This document shows positions 7,971 through 12,660 of a stretch of DNA of 12,660 bases, piece after piece; the stretch's first letter is position 1; each line of letters starts with the position of its first letter. Where the stretch lies: contig WKLE02001196.1 of NCBI GenBank assembly GCA_014885115.2, positions 1 through 12,660 on the forward strand, read 5' to 3'. Below the pieces are notes generated by a model. The model worked only from the letters and a program-made list of their open reading frames with translations. It was not told the origin of the DNA and made no database searches. The translations under genes were made by a program, and so were the position numbers. This DNA is from Asterionellopsis glacialis (Eukaryota > Bacillariophyta > Plagiogrammaphyceae > Rhaphoneidales > Asterionellopsidaceae).

Positions 7971-10900
7971 TAATCCAACCATGAACGCCAGTGCCATCCA
8001 TGCTACTACCATCACTATTCGTTTTAGCCATAATCTTTTCAGCTTCACCCAATGTGCGAACATGAACTGTGTCACCTTCTAGAACAGCCCCCTCTAACAC
8101 AAGTTTACTTAATGGATTTAGTAAATCACGTGCCAATGTACGTTTTAACGGTCTTGCACCATATCGGATATCATACCCTTGATCTGCAATCACATCTAAT
8201 GCGGACTTACTCACATCTAAAGTCATATTTTGAGCACTCTCCAATCGCTGTGCAATGTCGCGAATGCCAATTTCTACAGTAGAGAGGTTGTTTGAGTGAA
8301 AAAAAGGGGGTTCGATAGTGAGTAGGTGTGTTCGTGTACAGTGCGTGCATGTTCATAAAGAGAGGGGGTGAGATGAGAGAAGAGAACAGATACATCATAC
8401 AGAATGTGTAAACATAAACAAACATAGTCAGTGGTACCCCACCCCTCTACAAAATAGCTTACCAGCAATACGATCCATATGTTCACGTTGTAATCGATTG
8501 AAGACAACTGTTTCGTCAATGCGATTGAGCAATTCAGGACTTAGAGTATTTCGAACTACATTCATAATGGAATCTTCCACCTATGTGTGTGTGTGTGTAA
8601 TTTGAACGGCACCAGCACAAAAACAAGAACAAAGTGAATCCATGTATTCTTCAATAAGTTGGAGAATGTTCACCTTGCGTCCATGGTGTTATTACACAAC
8701 ATACAGCCAGTATGTACGTACCTGTGGTTCAGTTCCTAAAAGATGAGGTGGGAGTTCTGCAATCACCTCTGCTCCCATGTTGGATGTCATGATGACAATC
8801 ACATTACGAAAATCAACCTTTCGTCCATGTGAATCTGTCAAGATACCTTCGTCAAATAATTGTAATAAAAGATTCCAAACATCTCTATGACCCTGGTGAG
8901 AGACAAAGATAAATAGAGTAAATAGAAACAAGAAGATGACACACATCAAATAGATTTTGTGAGATTGTTGGATTTGATCATGTCTTACATGCTGCCTTGT
9001 CAACCCAGCATCATTGTTTTTTGCAGTCACCAGCGATCACCATGTGTAACAATCCATCCGTCCCATTCCTCACCTTTTCAAATTCATCTAATAACAACAC
9101 TTGATATGGTCTTCTTCGTACACTTTCAGTGAGTACACCGCCTTCTTCGTATCCAACATAACCAGGTGGTGCACCAATTAATCTTGATACTGTATGTTTT
9201 TCACCATATTCTGACATATCAATACGTGTCATGGCATCTTGATCATCAAAGATAAATTCGGCTAATGCTTTACATAATTCTGTTTTCTGTGTTTTTTTGT
9301 TGAATAGATAGAAAAAGAAAGAGAGACGCGTTTTAGCAAAGTTATGTTTATGCATAGACGAATACACACATACTTGATCTTGGTAATCGGGAATATAATA
9401 GACTGCAGTCTCTCGAGCTATTGATGAGTAGAGACAGAGACAGAATGGAGTGCTGCGTAGTAGCAACACTCCACAGTCTTGTACACCCCGCCACAACGTC
9501 AGTCGGTGACTTTACAAATAACAAGAACCACCACGGAGAATCACTCTCTACAACAACGCAAGACACAACATTCCAATATGATGTTGTAGAGAGCCACATG
9601 CATAGTATGTCCAGGATAGAATAGTATACAAGTGACGAAATTGAAATGGAAAAAAGATGTACTTACACCAACACCTGTAGGTCCTAAAAAGAGAAAGTTA
9701 CCAAGTGTTCGATCTTGTGCTTGAAGTCTTGTTCTAGCCAGACGGACACAATTACTCACAGCTGCCAATGCATGATCTTGTCCAATAACTCGCTTTTTGT
9801 TTCAGAATAGTAGAATGTGGATATGTATAGGCGTGTGGTGTTTTGCAGGTGCAGGCAAATACATGAATGTGAGCACGATATTAGGAATGTAGTAAGTACA
9901 GCTGTAATGTTGGAAAGGGAGGAAAAATCGAATAAAGAGAAGGAGAGATAGATATTGAAACCATCAACACTTACCTCACGTAATTTATCTTCCATTTGTA
10001 ATAATTTTTTAGATTCACTGCCTGTCATACGCGATACAGGTATACCTGTATGCCGTGCAATAATTGTTGCAATAGCATCTGCCGTGACAGCATCTGCTAA
10101 CATTTTATAATGTTGTTTCTTCTTTTTCTTTTTCTTCTTTTTGGATCCTTCACCGCCTTGTGCATCAAAATCATCATCATCATCATTGTCGCCTTGTTGT
10201 TCATGTTGAAGCATTTTAGATTCTAATTGCGGTATCGTGGAATGTTGTAATTCACCAGCCTTGGCAAAATCACCCTTTTGACGTGCTATTTGTAATTCAT
10301 GTTTTGCAGTTTCCAATTGTTCCTTTAACTTTTTGGTATAGGACAATTCATCTTTTTCATTTTGCCATAATTCATTTAAACGTTTTAATTCTTCTTGTAA
10401 GGCCTTCACTTGTTCTTTTACTTGCTGTTGTTGTTCCAATACTTTCTTTTGATCATCATCTACAGTAGTAGAAGTAGAGATGGAGGATGGCGGTTTGGTT
10501 GTTGTTCTTGTTGTTGCGGAATGTTCGTCTTGTGTTGTACTAGTATTATTCGTAATTTCACTTTCCAAGGCTGTTAATTCAATTTGTTTGGTAAGTAAGT
10601 CCCTTTCTAATTTCCATATAATTTCAGGTTTTGATTCTTGTTCTAACCGTAATCGTGAACATGCTTCATCAATTAAATCAATTGATTTATCGGGTTGTTT
10701 CCGGTCTTGAATGTATCGATCACTCAAAGTTGCCGCAGCTACAATGGCTTCATCTTTAATTCGTATCCCACCATGATGTAATTCATACGTTGGTTTTAAA
10801 CCACGCAATATACTTATCGTATCAGTGATACTAGGTTCCTTGACATAGACCGATTGAAATCGTCGTGCCAGGGCTGCATCTTTTTCAATATACAATCTGT

Positions 10901-11885
10901 ATTCATCCAGGGTTGTGGCACCTACTAATTGTAAATCACCACGTGCCAAGGCTGGTTTCAACATATTGGACATATCCATCCCACCCTCCGACCCACCTTT
11001 TCCCGCACCTACCATGGTATGCAATTCATCCAAAAATAAGATAATGGACCCCTGGGCTTGTGTCACTTCCTCCAAAACTTGTTTCAAACGTTGTTCAAAT
11101 TGTCCTCGATACATGGCTCCCGAAATCATGGAAGCCACATCCAACATTATGACACGTTTGTCCTTCATGGAAGTGGGTACTTGACCACTGACAATTCGTT
11201 GAGCTAATCCTTCGGCAATGGCTGTTTTACCTACACCTGGTTCACCAATCAAAACTGGATTATTTTTCGTTCGACGTGCCAAAATTTGTAATGTACGACG
11301 TATTTCTTCATGGCGTCCTATAATAGGATCCAAGGCTTTGGATGATTTTCCATTCTTCTTTTTAGTATTAGTATTATTATTAGTAGTAGTATCTTTCTCT
11401 TGTTCTTGTTCCTTCATGGCTTGACGAATTTGTGCAGTTAAATCAATCCCAAATTCTTCCAATGCTGGTTTTTGTTGTTGTTGTGCATTTGTAAATATAT
11501 TTCCTAACGGTTGTCCACCTGACGAAAAGGTACGATATTGTTGTGATTGCTGTGATTGTTGTTGAAAGGATGTTTTATCTAACCATTGTGAATAGGGTGC
11601 AAATGTAGAAGCTTGTAATGGCAATGAAGAAAAGACTTTTCTATTTGTTCTCCTTACGATTGCTGTTGCTGCTGCTGCTGATGATGATGATGATGTGGTC
11701 TTGCAGGAGGATGTAGTCAACATGGAAGAAAGACGTCTTTGTTGTTGTTGTTGAAATGTCTTGGATGTTGTCGAAAATGAAAACGTAGACATGGATGATG
11801 ATAATGATAAAGTAGATGCCTTTTGACGATACATCGAAGCCATCTGAATATGATGAGCTCGACGATATGCCATGCGAGATAACAT
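7768..11885 (-). CDS. clpB: ClpB/Hsp100 disaggregase, organelle (probably mitochondrial) type, six exons, 1014 residues
   Basis: Exons are 11885-9975, 9792-9667, 9286-9074, 8892-8722, 8580-8463 and 8273-7768. All junctions are GT/AG and join to an unbroken 1014-residue frame. The ATG at 11885 is the first after an in-frame upstream stop. Residues 1-~140 are Ser/Arg/Gln-rich with almost no acidic residues and many arginines, like a mitochondrial presequence. The Clp_N repeat domain is absent, as in yeast Hsp78. AAA-1 has Walker A GEPGVGKT (214-221), pore loop GAMYRGQ (Y259), Walker B ILFLDE (282-287) and ARRF (340-343). The coiled-coil M-domain (~415-600) carries extra Ser/Thr-rich, acidic and poly-Lys inserts. 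AAA-2 has Walker A GPTGVGKT (674-681), pore loop GYVG (Y722), Walker B LLLDE (743-747), sensor-1 TSN (786-788), Arg finger LNRID (R827) and sensor-2 GAR (885-887). The C-terminus (~988-1014) is acidic. The protein should solubilise aggregates with an Hsp70 partner in an ATP-driven hexamer. Confidence 0.95.
8584..8598. repeat. TG dinucleotide microsatellite at a ClpB intron acceptor
   Basis: A (TG)7T run lies in ClpB intron 4 (8721-8581). On the transcribed strand it is a CA run directly before the acceptor (ACATAG), in place of a normal pyrimidine tract. Length variation here could affect splicing, which is inference. Confidence 0.9.
9447..9593. repeat. Two hairpins inside ClpB intron 2
   Basis: Intron 2 (9666-9287, 380 nt, about twice the length of the others) holds two inverted repeats. 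GGAGTGcTGC at 9447-9456 pairs with GCAaCACTCC at 9463-9472, with one mismatch. CTCTCTACAACA at 9544-9555 pairs perfectly with TGTTGTAGAGAG at 9582-9593 around a 26-nt loop. The loop side also offers an alternative nested pairing (ACAACAT with ATGTTGT). They may be remnants of a small insertion or a folded intronic RNA. No known ncRNA family is recognised. Confidence 0.8.
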
Positions 11886-12660
11886 GATGATGATGATGAA
11901 GGCTTTTAAAGTAAGCTATTGATTTCGTTTGTTGGCAATGTTTTGTTTTTGTATTATAAAATCAATATTGATGATAGTTTCTTTGTTCTCCTTCTTGTAA
12001 GATCAATCGCCAATGACACTTTTTACTTGTCGTTTATATTCGTGCAGTCAGTATACAGTACGTGCACTTTCAAATTTGAGGAGAAATGCAAAGAAATGCA
12101 AAGAAGAAAAGAAAAGAAACAAGACTAAGATTGCTCTTTTTTGACAATCCATCAACACTCACTCTGTCGTTTTATATTAATATAATATATCTTGTAATGT
12201 GTGTGTGTGCGTGTCTGTCATGTCGTGTCCTGTCGTGTCGTGCAATGTTGCCAGCGGAAAACTACCATACTACTTACTTATTTGGCCAGATGTCTATGCG
12301 GCTTTGGAGGGAGAGTTCTTTGGGATTCTCGTAGAAAATGATGTGTGATTGTAAGTGATGATTACAAAATAAATAAGGATGGAGATCATCGAGGAAGAAA
12401 ATCTTGCGATTTCGCGAAAAACAGGAGACAATCGAAGCGCAAGCCTGGTGCGGCACGACGGAGACAGTCGGTGCTTCCAATCTGCTTGCTCAAGAAGCGT
12501 CCAAATTTATACTAGTGTACTGAGGAATGATTCCACTTCTGAGAATCTTCCCTCTGGTCTGTCCTCCTTCCCTCAAAAGGAGGGTGAAACCTTCTTCCCC
12601 CCAGTCGAACATTGTTGGTTGATTGGGAGACACCAGATTTTCAGACAACCCAAAAAAAAA
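11886..12660. other. ClpB upstream region (5' UTR and promoter area), no gene seen
   Basis: On the mRNA strand the start codon is preceded directly by four ATC triplets (11886-11897) and an in-frame stop about 36 nt upstream. A purine/pyrimidine-biased stretch occupies 12080-12125. A GT-rich low-complexity run (TGTG, then TGTCGTG units) lies at about 12197-12243. A 7-bp hairpin (CCTCCTT at 12563-12569, AAGGAGG at 12577-12583) lies near the right edge. A GAAtcTTC pair at 12543-12550 resembles half of a heat-shock element but is too short and distant to call. Open frames here have no coding character. Confidence 0.6.

Noticed and set aside
11603..11620. ASTFAP near residues 92-97 of ClpB resembling the diatom plastid ASAFAP cleavage motif
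   Set aside because: It is not preceded by a signal peptide and lies too far from the N-terminus, so mitochondrial targeting fits better.
12541..12552. GAAtcTTC as a heat-shock element for ClpB
   Set aside because: Only one inverted pair is clean, spacing to further units is wrong, and it is about 660 bp from the start codon.
12608..12660. Possible second LTR start (TGTTGGTTG) at the right edge
   Set aside because: Beyond the first six bases it does not match the 251-bp element, and the window ends too soon to test it.
1..12660. CRISPR array, tRNA, rRNA, defence island or bacterial operon
   Set aside because: No spaced direct repeats, cloverleaf, rRNA signature, or clustered bacterial genes were seen. 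The single bacterial-type gene stands alone.

Overview
The window is nuclear DNA of a eukaryotic microbe, most likely a heterokont or diatom-like microalga. That taxon is an inference with modest confidence. The sequence is AT-rich. It holds a spliceosomal-intron gene for an organelle-type ClpB/Hsp100 chaperone, a secreted glycosidase-like gene, a solo-LTR-like insertion, a decayed DNA transposon, and much repeat-rich intergenic DNA. No operon structure, CRISPR array, rRNA or tRNA was seen.

Layout. (1) 1-546, minus strand: 5' part of a gene for a secreted protein with a GH29-like (alpha-L-fucosidase-like) pattern. It runs off the left edge, and a perfect 29-nt tandem duplication lies just upstream of its start codon. 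(2) About 0.6-2.77 kb: gene-poor DNA with degenerate direct repeats and a cluster of the palindromic 9-mer TACCWGGTA. (3) 2772-3341: a second, truncated copy of the ClpB gene 3' end. It is split by a 251-bp insertion with TG...CA ends and a 5-bp target-site duplication, best read as a solo LTR. (4) 3358-4251, minus: an intact single-exon ORF for a TAXI-family TRAP-transporter solute-binding protein, a bacterial family, here without a signal peptide. Its stop codon lies 16 bp from the ClpB-tail fragment. (5) About 4.26-5.57 kb: the TAXI gene upstream region with a possible 5'-UTR intron and a 152-bp long inverted repeat. (6) 5576-7533, plus: a decayed MULE-like transposase with several frameshifts and stops, ending in a NTC cysteine-box-like motif and a CxxC/HxC-type motif. 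(7) 7768-11885, minus: a six-exon ClpB gene coding for 1014 residues. (8) 11886-12660: its upstream region.

How the parts relate. The intact ClpB tail (7648 to about 7970) and its copy (2772-3341) are direct repeats bracketing the TAXI gene and the transposase relic. The intact copy also provides the empty site that proves the LTR-like insertion. The most notable item is the bacterial-type TAXI gene with no TRAP membrane partner, embedded in eukaryotic DNA and followed by a captured ClpB 3' end. This suggests horizontal transfer plus local rearrangement. No multi-gene novel system can be demonstrated from this sequence alone.
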